A stretch of 30,953 nucleotides of DNA from Bacilli bacterium (lineage in GTDB: Bacteria; Bacillota_I; Bacilli_A; RF39; UBA660). Location: contig JAAWCI010000036.1 in NCBI GenBank assembly GCA_022793145.1, forward strand, positions 1-30,953, in the 5' to 3' direction. A model generated the notes under the pieces. The model was not told the origin of the DNA and made no database searches. It was given only the letters and a program-made list of their open reading frames with translations. Of this stretch, positions 1 to 7,864 are shown piece after piece. The position numbers were made by a program, and so were the translations under genes. Position 1 is the first letter of the stretch. Every line of letters starts with the position of its first letter.

Positions 1-110
1 AATTCTCTTACATCTCTTCCATTTACAGTTATTTTTCCTTTACCTGGAACCATCTTAACTTGTGCAATAGATGATTTTCTTCTTCCAGTTCCTGTATAAA
101 CCTTTGCCAT
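1..110 (-). CDS. rpsI: 30S ribosomal protein S9, N-terminal part
   Basis: This is the first 36 codons of ribosomal protein S9; the gene runs off the left edge. The N-terminus reads [19 protein letters not shown], the hallmark start of bacterial S9, a small-subunit head protein whose tail contacts P-site tRNA. The ATG at 108-110 is preceded by a strong Shine-Dalgarno (AAGGAGG, 117-123) that overlaps the stop codon of rplM. The rplM-rpsI pair is therefore transcribed, and probably translationally coupled, as in most bacteria. Identity is secure; only the C-terminal portion is unseen. Confidence 0.97.
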   Translation of the reverse strand, partial: MAKVYTGTGRRKSSIAQVKMVPGKGKITVNGRDVRE

Positions 111-121
111 TTAAACCCTCC

Positions 122-556
122 TTAGTTCAACTTCATCTCAGTTGGCTTTTGTGCCATATGTGGATGAGTTTCTCCTTCATAAACAAATAATTTTCTATAC
201 ATTTGACGACCTAATCTTCCTTTTGGAAGCATTCCTTTAACAGCTCTTTCTACCATTTCTACTGGATATTTTTCTTTCATTTCGCGAGCTGTTCTTTCTC
301 TTAATCCTCCAGTATAACCACTATGGTTATAATACATCTTAGCATCTAACTTATTCCCAGTTAAATTTACTTTTGACGCATTTACTACAATTACGAAGTC
401 ACCACAATCAACATGTGGAGTGTAAGTAGCTTTGTGTTTTCCACGAAGAACATGCGCAACTTTTGTAGCAACCCTACCAAGGTTTTGTCCCTCAGCATCA
501 ATTACATACCAATTACGAACGATGTCCTCTTTTTTTTGCATATATGAATTTTTCAT
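122..556 (-). CDS. rplM: 50S ribosomal protein L13
   Basis: L13 is an early-assembling large-subunit protein that binds 23S rRNA. The product from [11 protein letters not shown] is 144 residues, the normal size, with the family segments [32 protein letters not shown] and [11 protein letters not shown]. The open frame extends 20 codons further upstream, but those residues match no L13. An AAGGAAGGG ribosome site sits just before two adjacent ATGs (557-559 and 554-556), so translation begins at one of these two; I chose the second by family length. A near-perfect vegetative promoter lies upstream with an untranslated leader of about 80 nt, and rpsI follows immediately. Confidence 0.95.
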   Translation of the reverse strand: MKNSYMQKKEDIVRNWYVIDAEGQNLGRVATKVAHVLRGKHKATYTPHVDCGDFVIVVNASKVNLTGNKLDAKMYYNHSGYTGGLRERTAREMKEKYPVEMVERAVKGMLPKGRLGRQMYRKLFVYEGETHPHMAQKPTEMKLN

Positions 557-559
557 CAT

Positions 560-640
560 AATTATTTTCCCTTCCTTATATTTTTCAATACCTAAATGGA
601 TTGTCCCAAGATCCATCTGGAAAAGATTTAAAATGTACCA
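560..640 (-). promoter_or_regulatory. rplM 5' leader, candidate L13 autoregulatory leader
   Basis: From the promoter at 647-675, transcription should start near 640 and leave about 80 nt before the rplM start. Low-GC Gram-positive bacteria often carry a short structured leader here that binds L13 (Rfam L13_leader). The leader RNA contains a small inverted repeat, GGAT ... ATCC, around a CTTGGGACA loop, next to the ribosome site. That placement is what a regulatory leader would have. I could not test it against a covariance model, so the assignment rests on position and the small stem. Confidence 0.4.
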
Positions 641-646
641 GTTAAC

Positions 647-675
647 ATTGTACTAAAAAAACTTATTTTTGTCAA
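647..675 (-). promoter_or_regulatory. Vegetative promoter for rplM-rpsI
   Basis: The -35 box is TTGACA (670-675, reverse strand) and the -10 box is TACAAT (647-652), separated by exactly 17 bp. This is close to the sigma-A consensus. It lies between truA and rplM, so the two ribosomal genes have a strong promoter independent of the ECF-truA operon. Confidence 0.85.
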
Positions 676-710
676 TTAAAATATATGTTTTTTAATCATT
701 TTCATGCTTT

Positions 711-1454
711 TTATCTGCTATAGTCAACATTCTTTAAATAAAGACCAGATGGTGAAGCTGTAATACCTGCTTTTCTTCTATCTTTTGCTTCTAAAATATC
801 TATAATGTCAGTACTTTTCTTCTTTCCTCTACCAATCTCAATTAATGTCCCAACCATATTACGAACTTGATATCTCATGAATCCAGTTCCAATAAATATA
901 AAAGTAATCAAATTTTTATTTTTTGAATCTATCAACAAATTAGTTCTAATAATGGTTCTCACAAAATCTTTCTCTTCTTCTACTTTAGTAAAAGATCTAA
1001 AATCATGTGTTCCCTCTAAATATTTTAATCCTCTCATCATTTCATTCGTATCAAGATGTTCACAACACTGAAATACATAATCTTTTTCTATTGGATTATA
1101 TTCTCCCATATTCACTTTATAAATATATTCTTTCCTTGTTACATCAAATCTAGCATGAAAATCATTTTCTACCCTCTCTATTTTTTTTATAAAAATATCT
1201 TTTGGAATCATCGAATTAAGAGAATGTTTTAACCTTTCCATTTCTATTTCTTTCTCTAAATCAAAATGGGCTTTCTGATTTATCGCATGAACTCCCGCAT
1301 CCGTTCTTCCTGAAGCATAAAGAGATACAACTCTATCACCTGCTATTTTAAATAGCGCCTTTTCTAATTCTTCTTGTACAGTATTTCCATTTGGCTGTTT
1401 TTGATAACCTTGATATTTTGATCCATCATACGAAAAAGTCATTAAATACCTCAT
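711..1454 (-). CDS. truA: tRNA pseudouridine(38-40) synthase TruA
   Basis: TruA converts uridines 38-40 of the tRNA anticodon stem to pseudouridine. The 247-residue product has the family length and the catalytic motif SGRTDAGVHA, with the nucleophilic aspartate at residue 52. It starts MRYLMTFSYDGSKYQGYQ, as expected. The start codon overlaps the end of ecfT by 4 bp (ATGA type), indicating translational coupling. The order ecfA1-ecfA2-ecfT-truA-rplM-rpsI is the standard Bacillota arrangement. Confidence 0.96.
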   Translation of the reverse strand: MRYLMTFSYDGSKYQGYQKQPNGNTVQEELEKALFKIAGDRVVSLYASGRTDAGVHAINQKAHFDLEKEIEMERLKHSLNSMIPKDIFIKKIERVENDFHARFDVTRKEYIYKVNMGEYNPIEKDYVFQCCEHLDTNEMMRGLKYLEGTHDFRSFTKVEEEKDFVRTIIRTNLLIDSKNKNLITFIFIGTGFMRYQVRNMVGTLIEIGRGKKKSTDIIDILEAKDRRKAGITASPSGLYLKNVDYSR

Positions 1455-2203
1455 CCTAAAATCTCCTTTTTAATCACTACCAACAAAGCCAATAAATACA
1501 TCATAACCATATAACTATCAAAAGCTTTCCAACGATTCATTCTAAAGTTAGTTCTTCTTCCGCTTTGATAAAGTCTTAAAATCATTGCTCTTCTTAAATC
1601 TTCTATTCTTTTTATCGATAAAGATAATATTTGGCCACTCATAGATTTCAAAATCATCAATCTCGTTACCATATTAGAATGATGAAAATCTACTCCTCTA
1701 CTAGCTGCTGATTTTAAAATACGACTTCCTTCATCTACTACATTTGGAACAAACTGAATCGTTTCTGTAATAAAAAGCGCTATTGCAGACACATTGAGAC
1801 CAAACAAGTTTAAAAAGCCTAAAAGTTTTCCAAAACCATAAATAATTTCAGTCATTGGAGTTGTTAATGTAAGCATTGTAAAATAAAATAAGATTAAAAT
1901 AAATTTTATCATCAAAAAGAAACTATCTAATAATGGAATCTGAAAAATAATTCCAATTATGAATATAACTACAAAAACAGGAATAAGCAGTTTTATTGTT
2001 CTAAAATAATGAACAATTGGTATATTTGTCAATTGCAAAAATAAAAATGTAAGAATAATTAGAAAAAAGTTTAATTGCCAACTGGTAGATAAAAATGCCA
2101 TAAAAATGAATAAAAAAATACACAGAATTTTTGAAATAGGATTCATTGTGTGAATTTTAGAACGTACTGGATAATATCTTCCTAACATTATATTATGAAA
2201 CAT
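1451..2203 (-). CDS. ecfT: ECF transporter transmembrane component EcfT
   Basis: EcfT is the membrane scaffold of group II energy-coupling-factor transporters. It links the two ATPases to interchangeable substrate-binding S components for vitamins and metals. The 250-residue protein has about five hydrophobic segments in its first two thirds. A cytoplasmic region near the C-terminus carries the two coupling-helix motifs, here AASRGVDF and LRLYQSGRR. The second is a variant of the usual ARCY-GG form. It overlaps ecfA2 by 11 bp and truA by 4 bp. No S component is encoded nearby, as is normal for a shared module. Confidence 0.93.
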   Translation of the reverse strand: MFHNIMLGRYYPVRSKIHTMNPISKILCIFLFIFMAFLSTSWQLNFFLIILTFLFLQLTNIPIVHYFRTIKLLIPVFVVIFIIGIIFQIPLLDSFFLMIKFILILFYFTMLTLTTPMTEIIYGFGKLLGFLNLFGLNVSAIALFITETIQFVPNVVDEGSRILKSAASRGVDFHHSNMVTRLMILKSMSGQILSLSIKRIEDLRRAMILRLYQSGRRTNFRMNRWKAFDSYMVMMYLLALLVVIKKEILG

Positions 2204-3041
2204 GACGGTAAATATCTTTTATCAAGTCATTAACATCATCACGATATCCTAACTTGATTCCTTTCTTCTTTAATACCTGATAAGAAAATTCCATGATCAT
2301 TGGTCTTACAACTTCATATTGTTCTAACAATTCGCTTTCAAATACTTCATATTTGGTTCCTTCTAAAACTTTTTTCCCCTCATAAAATACAAATAAATAA
2401 TCTGCAATTTTATGTATCATATTCACATCATGTGTCACAATAACAATTGTTTTATGATATTTATTTTTAAGTAATTTAAGCATTTTTAAAAAACTTTTTT
2501 CACTAATACTATCTAGACCTAATGTTGGCTCATCAAAAATTAAAATATTTGGGTTAAAAGCTAACACAGAAGCAATGGCTACTTTTCTCATTTCTCCATT
2601 ACTGAGTTTTATTGGATCTCTTTCTAAATAAGAATCGTCTAATCCAACCATCTTTAAAGAATCACTAATTCTAGAATCAATTTTATCTAATTTATATGAA
2701 AACTGTTTCATTCCAAAAGCAATTTCCTCTCTTACAGTTGGAAGAAAAAACTGATGTTTTGGGTTACCAAATACATATCCAAGTTCTACTCTAAGATTAT
2801 TCACATCTTTTATTTTACAATTTTTCTCCATTTGATAATTTCCAATTTGAATGCTTCCTAATGTTGGCAACAAAAGAACATTCATTAATTCTAAAAATGT
2901 AGTTTTTCCACTTCCACATTTTCCAATAATACCATTTATTTTTCCTTCTTTTAATTCTAAATTAATATCTTCTAAAATTAATTTTTCTAAAGATGTATTT
3001 TCATTTTTACTGTAATAAACACTATCATATTTTATTTCCAT
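2193..3041 (-). CDS. ecfA2: ECF transporter ATPase EcfA2
   Basis: This is the second of two ATPases driving the ECF transporter. The 282-residue product has a Walker A motif (GKCGSGKT, residues 40-47), an LSNGE signature (146-150), Walker B ending D170-E171, and an H-loop histidine (VTHD, H204). The expected Q-loop sequence F-Q-x-P-x-H-Q is here FGNPKHQ, so the glutamine is glycine. It overlaps ecfA1 by 10 bp and ecfT by 11 bp. It is assigned A2 rather than A1 by its place after ecfA1 and by the PKHQFF segment, which resembles the PEHQLF of EcfA2 proteins. Confidence 0.92.
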   Translation of the reverse strand: MEIKYDSVYYSKNENTSLEKLILEDINLELKEGKINGIIGKCGSGKTTFLELMNVLLLPTLGSIQIGNYQMEKNCKIKDVNNLRVELGYVFGNPKHQFFLPTVREEIAFGMKQFSYKLDKIDSRISDSLKMVGLDDSYLERDPIKLSNGEMRKVAIASVLAFNPNILIFDEPTLGLDSISEKSFLKMLKLLKNKYHKTIVIVTHDVNMIHKIADYLFVFYEGKKVLEGTKYEVFESELLEQYEVVRPMIMEFSYQVLKKKGIKLGYRDDVNDLIKDIYRHVS

Positions 3042-3847
3042 ATTGCATCCACCATCTCATTCATATCTAAAATCATATGATCTAATACTCCATAATACAT
3101 CAATCTAATACTCAAATCAGCTAAAAATGGCAATTCTAATCCTGCTCTTTTTAATTTAACTTCTTGTTTTAAAACTTCTTCTTTTACTCCTTGTAACAAT
3201 ACGTTTCCGTTCTGTAAAAGAACGATATCATTTCCATATAAACTCTCATTTAAATCGTGTGTAATATTTAAAATCGTAATTCCTTTTTTGTTGCACTCTC
3301 TTAATATATTAAAAATTTTTCTTTTTGAAATTTCATCTAACATTGATAGGGCTTCATCCAAAATTATTATTTGGGGATCTATGACAAGAGCACTTGCTAA
3401 TGATACAAGCCGTTTTTCACCTTCACTTAATGTATGAGGATCACATTCTAATAATGACTTTATTCCTACATAATCTGCTATCTCTTCTATTTTCTTCCAT
3501 ATTTCTTTTTTACTTTTATTTTGATTTTCAAGTGCAAAAGCAATTTCATCCATAACTGTTTCAGATACAAATATTTCATCTGGATCTTCAAATATAACAC
3601 CTATTCTAGTCCTAATTTGTTTGATATTACTATTACATAATACCAACTCATCTATTTTAATATAACTATCTACTTTTATAAAACCTACTAAAATTTTTAC
3701 CAAAGTACTTTTTCCACTTCCAATTGGACCAACTAAAGTAGTAAAACTCCCTTTTTCTAGCTTTAAAGAAAGATTATTAAAAATGTAATCAGAACTATTC
3801 ATTTCATATTGATAAACTAAATTCTGAACTTCAATCATAGAATTCAC
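3032..3847 (-). CDS. ecfA1: ECF transporter ATPase EcfA1
   Basis: First ATPase of the ECF module. Numbered from an in-frame TTG at 3853, it has Walker A GPIGSGKS (42-49), an LSEGE signature (142-146), Walker B with D166-E167, and the THDLNES H-loop. The Q-loop glutamine is replaced: the segment reads FEDPDEIF where family members have FQNPDNQF. The start is uncertain. TTG at 3851-3853 is too close to the GGAAG ribosome site; GTG at 3845-3847 has 7 nt spacing and is used here; ATG at 3836-3838 gives the most typical N-terminus, MIEVQNLVYQY. The gene heads the ecfA1-ecfA2-ecfT-truA operon and has its own promoter. Confidence 0.91.
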   Translation of the reverse strand: MNSMIEVQNLVYQYEMNSSDYIFNNLSLKLEKGSFTTLVGPIGSGKSTLVKILVGFIKVDSYIKIDELVLCNSNIKQIRTRIGVIFEDPDEIFVSETVMDEIAFALENQNKSKKEIWKKIEEIADYVGIKSLLECDPHTLSEGEKRLVSLASALVIDPQIIILDEALSMLDEISKRKIFNILRECNKKGITILNITHDLNESLYGNDIVLLQNGNVLLQGVKEEVLKQEVKLKRAGLELPFLADLSIRLMYYGVLDHMILDMNEMVDAIWK

Positions 3848-3862
3848 CGCCAAACTTCCACT

Positions 3863-3891
3863 ATTATAATATAAAGTGCATTTTTTTACAA
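3863..3891 (-). promoter_or_regulatory. Promoter for the ecfA1-ecfA2-ecfT-truA operon
   Basis: A perfect -10 box TATAAT (3863-3868, reverse strand) lies 17 bp from a -35 box TTGTAA (3886-3891; 4 of 6 consensus bases). The predicted transcript start near 3856 sits almost on the GGAAG ribosome site, so the 5' leader is very short. The -35 box lies in the T-run end of the terminator of the preceding gene, so the two signals are packed together. Confidence 0.65.
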
Positions 3892-3926
3892 TAAAAAGAT
3901 AGATTTCATCTTTGGATCTATCTTTT
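3887..3926 (-). terminator. Intrinsic terminator after the transglutaminase-fold gene
   Basis: An exact 11-bp inverted repeat (3894-3904 with 3916-3926, AAAAGATAGAT and its complement) encloses an 11-nt loop. On the minus strand the second arm runs into TTTTTATT. It begins just at the stop codon of the gene at 3925-5667 and isolates it from the ECF operon. Confidence 0.75.
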
Positions 3927-5667
3927 AAGCTATTTTTTCTTTTGCTAAATCTTCTACAGGTGTAACTAGTACTTGAAATTTACCATCTTGTTCTACATAT
4001 AACGTTTTTTCTGCTTCATTAAATGCAAGTGATTTAAATTGGTCATGTAACGTTATGATTTTTCCGATTGCTTGCCCTAGCTCAGCTTCTGATGCATATA
4101 CGCCTTCTGTTCTTCTGACCGTTTCTACTGCCGATGCAATTGTTTCAAATGGAATCTCTTGTTTAAAGTTTGGAATTTGATTTCTAATAAAGGTATAAAT
4201 GGTATCCACTCTATCTCTATGCGATAATGCTTTAAATTCTTCACTCTCTTCAAGCACCGTCGTATCTATGAGTCCTAATTCTTTATTTAAGTCAATGATT
4301 TGCTTTTGATAGAGCTCATAATGTTTCAAAGTTTCTAAATAGTTTTGCTTTATAGATAATGCACTAAGCGCATTCACATTTTCTGGTCTTTTACGATATA
4401 TCATTCGATCATAGGGAAGCAAAAAATTATTATATCGATCAATTGATCTATCATACCCTAAATCCATTCCACTTTTTGCATCCCAAGTTGGATCACAAGT
4501 GAATAAGCCATTGATTCCATATTTGGGATCTTGTAAATAAATAGCAGAGCGTTGATGAGCATCTTCTTTATAACTATTCATATAAACAGATACATCATAC
4601 CCAGTTGCTGGAATTCCTAATTTGGTGAGGAGTCCATTTAAAAGATTTGAATAACCCACGCAAACAATTTCTTTCCCTAGAACTACTGAATGTAATTCTC
4701 TGGATTTATGTTTATCTTCTGTTGCTTCTTTATAATCTACACTTTTTACAATATCGTAAGCATATATTAATTTTTCTAATGGAGAATAATCATGTGCTTC
4801 TATTGCCACTTTATATGAGCTTAATATTTCATCCATAATAATATATTCTTTTAAACTACAACTTACCTTATCCCATTTATGATTTTCTGTTAAATGGGTT
4901 CCATATTGAACGACTACTTTTTTCGATTGCTCTCCTAATAATTCATAAATCTTTTTCATCTCGTCTACTAGGTAATCTTTTATATTTGTTTCAATTCTAA
5001 TTTCTGGGATTTTATCTAAATATGGTTTTAAAAACGAAAAAACTTCCAAATATTCTTTTGGATTCATAGCTTTTAGTTCTATCCATTTTAAGTCTCTATT
5101 CCACTTAAAAAGCAATTCAAGATCATGCTTCATTTCTGGTGTAAGCGGAGTTTGAATTTCTAAATATGATTTTTTTTGAGCATCACATATTTTCTCATAT
5201 GAATAAAATATTTGATTACTTTGAGGATTTATCGGGTCTGTTAAAAACACATTAGATTGTTCTAACAAACATTCTTCACATTTTGCAACATTAATTACTT
5301 CAGTGTCTCCCATTCTTTCGTATTCTTCTTTTGATAATGTATAATCTCCTTTTATAGAAAAACCTTTTTTCTTAGCGTGTTTAATTGCTGAAATGACTGG
5401 TTCTTTCCAAAACTCTGCTTCTACTGAAATGGTGTTCACTTCAGGAAGAGATTTTATATATTGTGCAATTGTTTCTAACAGTTGCACTTCATTATTTTTG
5501 AATGCTTCATCATTTACATATACTCTTAGGAAAGAAGTAAAACTATTGTCTATATAAATTGGATTTTCTATTGGGGCTCTTCTTGGGAGAGTGCTTGTTA
5601 CTTCTTGTCCTGCATCATTTAATGTTGTTCGAATGTTTTCAGTTTCTAAAAATATTGATACATTCAT
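3925..5667 (-). CDS. Transglutaminase-like superfamily protein, function unknown
   Basis: A 580-residue protein with no signal peptide or membrane segment, so probably cytoplasmic. The recognisable part is a transglutaminase-like (papain-fold) core at about residues 280-400, with a plausible Cys-His-Asp triad: C336 in EIVCVGYSNLL, H371 in DAHQRSAIYL and D392 in TCDPTWDA. The first 280 residues are unrecognised and include a C130-x2-C133 pair. The C-terminal 180 residues are rich in charged helices and contain YDRMIYRKRPENVNALSAL. Such folds act as proteases, amidases or cross-linkers; which applies here cannot be told. It is a single-gene unit with its own promoter and terminator, inserted where rplQ usually lies. 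Confidence 0.75.
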   Translation of the reverse strand: MNVSIFLETENIRTTLNDAGQEVTSTLPRRAPIENPIYIDNSFTSFLRVYVNDEAFKNNEVQLLETIAQYIKSLPEVNTISVEAEFWKEPVISAIKHAKKKGFSIKGDYTLSKEEYERMGDTEVINVAKCEECLLEQSNVFLTDPINPQSNQIFYSYEKICDAQKKSYLEIQTPLTPEMKHDLELLFKWNRDLKWIELKAMNPKEYLEVFSFLKPYLDKIPEIRIETNIKDYLVDEMKKIYELLGEQSKKVVVQYGTHLTENHKWDKVSCSLKEYIIMDEILSSYKVAIEAHDYSPLEKLIYAYDIVKSVDYKEATEDKHKSRELHSVVLGKEIVCVGYSNLLNGLLTKLGIPATGYDVSVYMNSYKEDAHQRSAIYLQDPKYGINGLFTCDPTWDAKSGMDLGYDRSIDRYNNFLLPYDRMIYRKRPENVNALSALSIKQNYLETLKHYELYQKQIIDLNKELGLIDTTVLEESEEFKALSHRDRVDTIYTFIRNQIPNFKQEIPFETIASAVETVRRTEGVYASEAELGQAIGKIITLHDQFKSLAFNEAEKTLYVEQDGKFQVLVTPVEDLAKEKIA

Positions 5668-5684
5668 ATTATCACCTTACCTAA

Positions 5685-5693
5685 ATTGTAACA
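5685..5693 (-). promoter_or_regulatory. Extended -10 promoter of the transglutaminase-fold gene
   Basis: The reverse strand reads TGTTACAAT, an extended -10 element (TG-N-TACAAT). No convincing -35 box lies at 17 bp, which is usual for extended -10 promoters. An AAGGTGAT ribosome site follows before the ATG at 5665-5667. Confidence 0.5.
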
Positions 5694-5862
5694 CAAAAGT
5701 ATTTCTCTTTTGAGATTATTCTATATTTTTAATTTCTCTAACTGTCATATATTTCGGTATTATGTTACTATTTATCTTAATATTACTAATATAGAGTAAA
5801 ATCATTTTCGATTGTTTATTTAGCTTCTGGATAGAAATGCGTAAAGTAAAAGCAGTAATTGC

Positions 5863-7665
5863 TTACTTCTTGGCATCGTATTTTTTACGTTCATTGGTAT
5901 TTAATATTTTCTTACGAATTCTAAATGAGGCTGGCGTTACCTCTACTAGTTCATCGCTATTAATATAATCTAAGCATGTTTCAAGCGACATTAATCTAGG
6001 ACGTTTTAAGACTACTGTATGATCACTTCCTGAAGCACGTGTATTGGTTAATTTTTTACCTTTTACAACATTTACAGCCAAATCATTGTCATGAGAATGT
6101 TCTCCAACTACCATTCCCTCATAAACATCTGCACCTGGTTCTATAAACATGACTCCACGATCTTCTAATTGGCCTAAAGCATAAGCAGTAGCTTTTCCAT
6201 TTTCCATAGAAACTAGTACTCCTAATTTTCTTTCTCCAACTGAGCTTCCTGCCATTTTACGATATTCTTTAAAGGTATGATTTAACATTCCATAACCTTT
6301 AGTCATTGTCATAAATTCAGTCATAAATCCAATTAGCCCACGAGATGGAACTGTATAAGTAAGCCTTACTTGTCCATCAGCGCTATGCATGTTTTCCATA
6401 ACACCTTCTCGATTCCCTAGAGCTTCAATAACACTACCTACATATTCTTCTGGGACATCCACTTGAACATCTTCATATGGTTCACATTTAACTCCATCAA
6501 TCTCTTTTACAATAACTTCTGGCTTAGATACTTGTAATTCAAATCCTTCACGTCTCATATTTTCAATCAAAATAGATAAGTGAAGTTCTCCTCTTCCTGA
6601 TACAATGAAAGATTCACTGTCATTTGGCTCTACCTTTAAGCTAACGTCTTTTTCTGTTTCTTTCATTAAACGCTCTTCTATTTTACGAGCGGTTAAGATT
6701 TTTCCTTCTCTACCACAGAACGGAGAAGTATTAACACCAAATGTCATTTGTAAGGTTGGCTCATCAATACGTAGTAATGGTAATGCTTCTTCGCTTCCAA
6801 CTGTACAAACTGTTTCTCCTACTTCGATATCAGGTAGTCCAGCAATTGCTACAATATCTCCAGCTTTTGCTTCTGTTACTTCTATTCTTTTTAAACCCAT
6901 ATAACCAAACATTTTTTGAATTCTAAATTGTTTAATGCTTCCGTCAATGCGAATACAACTAACCATTTCATTCACTTTCATTTTTCCGCGTTTTACTCGT
7001 CCGATTCCAATTCTTCCTACAAAATCATTGTAGTCAAGTAACGCTGGTTGAAATTGTAGTCCTCCATCTTCATTTACATCAGGTGCTGGTATATCATTTA
7101 TAATCATATCTAGGATTGGATCCATAGTATGTTCTTGCGTAGCAGGATCTGAATCTAAACTTGAAGTTCCTGCCAAAGCACTAGCATAGACAACAGGGAA
7201 TTCTAATTGTTCTAAATCAGCACCCAATTCAATAAATAAATCCAAAACTTCATCCACTACTTCTTTTGGTCTTGCTGATTCTTTATCGATTTTATTAACT
7301 ACTACTACAGGAGTTACTCCTGCTTCTAATGCTTTCTTTAATACAAAACGTGTTTGAGGCATTGTTCCCTCATAAGCATCAACAACCAACAATACGCCAT
7401 CTACCATATTCATAATACGTTCTACTTCTCCACCAAAATCGGCATGTCCTGGAGTATCTAAAATATTAATACGACATCCTTTATAGTTTAAAGCAGTTGT
7501 TTTAGCCAAAATGGTAATTCCTCTTTCTTGCTCTATTGCATTTGAGTCCATTGATGTTACTTCTTCATTATCTCGAAATGTTCCTGACATTTTTAATAAT
7601 TGGTCAACCAAAGTCGTTTTACCGTGATCGACGTGCGCAATTATTGCGATATTTCTGATATTCAT
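5863..7665 (-). CDS. typA: Translational GTPase TypA/BipA
   Basis: TypA/BipA is a ribosome-associated GTPase of the EF-G family, important for 50S assembly and growth under stress. The 600-residue product has the usual length and motifs: G1 AHVDHGKTT (residues 10-18), the switch segment QERGITI, G3 DTPGHADF and G4 NKID. Domain II and the C-terminal BipA-specific domain follow ([19 protein letters not shown]). The ATG at 7663-7665 is preceded by GGGAAG and a clear promoter. The IS30 element begins about 110 bp upstream of the start codon but leaves the promoter intact. Confidence 0.97.
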   Translation of the reverse strand: MNIRNIAIIAHVDHGKTTLVDQLLKMSGTFRDNEEVTSMDSNAIEQERGITILAKTTALNYKGCRINILDTPGHADFGGEVERIMNMVDGVLLVVDAYEGTMPQTRFVLKKALEAGVTPVVVVNKIDKESARPKEVVDEVLDLFIELGADLEQLEFPVVYASALAGTSSLDSDPATQEHTMDPILDMIINDIPAPDVNEDGGLQFQPALLDYNDFVGRIGIGRVKRGKMKVNEMVSCIRIDGSIKQFRIQKMFGYMGLKRIEVTEAKAGDIVAIAGLPDIEVGETVCTVGSEEALPLLRIDEPTLQMTFGVNTSPFCGREGKILTARKIEERLMKETEKDVSLKVEPNDSESFIVSGRGELHLSILIENMRREGFELQVSKPEVIVKEIDGVKCEPYEDVQVDVPEEYVGSVIEALGNREGVMENMHSADGQVRLTYTVPSRGLIGFMTEFMTMTKGYGMLNHTFKEYRKMAGSSVGERKLGVLVSMENGKATAYALGQLEDRGVMFIEPGADVYEGMVVGEHSHDNDLAVNVVKGKKLTNTRASGSDHTVVLKRPRLMSLETCLDYINSDELVEVTPASFRIRKKILNTNERKKYDAKK

Positions 7666-7695
7666 AAATACACTTCCCTTTTTTATAACTGCCGT

Positions 7696-7725
7696 ATTAT
7701 ATCACATTTTTCATAAATTTGTAAA
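7696..7725 (-). promoter_or_regulatory. typA promoter
   Basis: On the reverse strand a -35 TTTACA (7720-7725) and a -10 TATAAT (7696-7701) are separated by 18 bp. A TG dinucleotide lies near the -10. The boxes end about 50 bp from the left end of the insertion element. Confidence 0.75.
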
Positions 7726-7777
7726 TATTTTTTGCATTTGTAATAATATAAAAAAATAATATGTATTTTAAAATATG

Positions 7778-7786
7778 AAGTGCACA
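7778..7786 (+). repeat. IS30 left terminal inverted repeat core
   Basis: AAGTGCACA here is matched by its reverse complement at 9284-9292. Inside this end there is also a small palindrome, GTGCAC ... GCAC, before the transposase promoter. Confidence 0.6.
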
Positions 7787-7790
7787 GAAG

Positions 7791-7820
7791 TTGAGCACTA
7801 AGATTTGTAAATGATATAAT
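7791..7820 (+). promoter_or_regulatory. Transposase promoter
   Basis: TTGAGC (7791-7796) and TATAAT (7815-7820) are separated by 18 bp. The promoter lies within the left end of the element, so the transposase is self-driven. A strong AAAGGAGG ribosome site follows. Confidence 0.65.
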
Positions 7821-7829
7821 ACCTTCCAA

Positions 7830-7844
7830 GCAATTTATTTGTCA
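7830..7844 (+). repeat. Subterminal inverted repeat of the IS, left copy
   Basis: The 15 bases at 7830-7844 (GCAATTTATTTGTCA) recur as their exact reverse complement at 9237-9251 near the right end. They lie between the transposase promoter and its start codon, and may be a second transposase binding site. Confidence 0.55.
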
Positions 7845-7864
7845 TTAAAAAGGAGGTATTAGAA

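Noticed and set aside
557..616. N-terminal extension of L13
   Set aside because: The extra 20 residues match no L13 and lie in the leader; a ribosome site directly precedes the internal ATG pair.
6605..6926. Plus-strand open frames inside typA
   Set aside because: They are antisense to strongly conserved TypA codons, have no ribosome site and encode low-complexity peptides.
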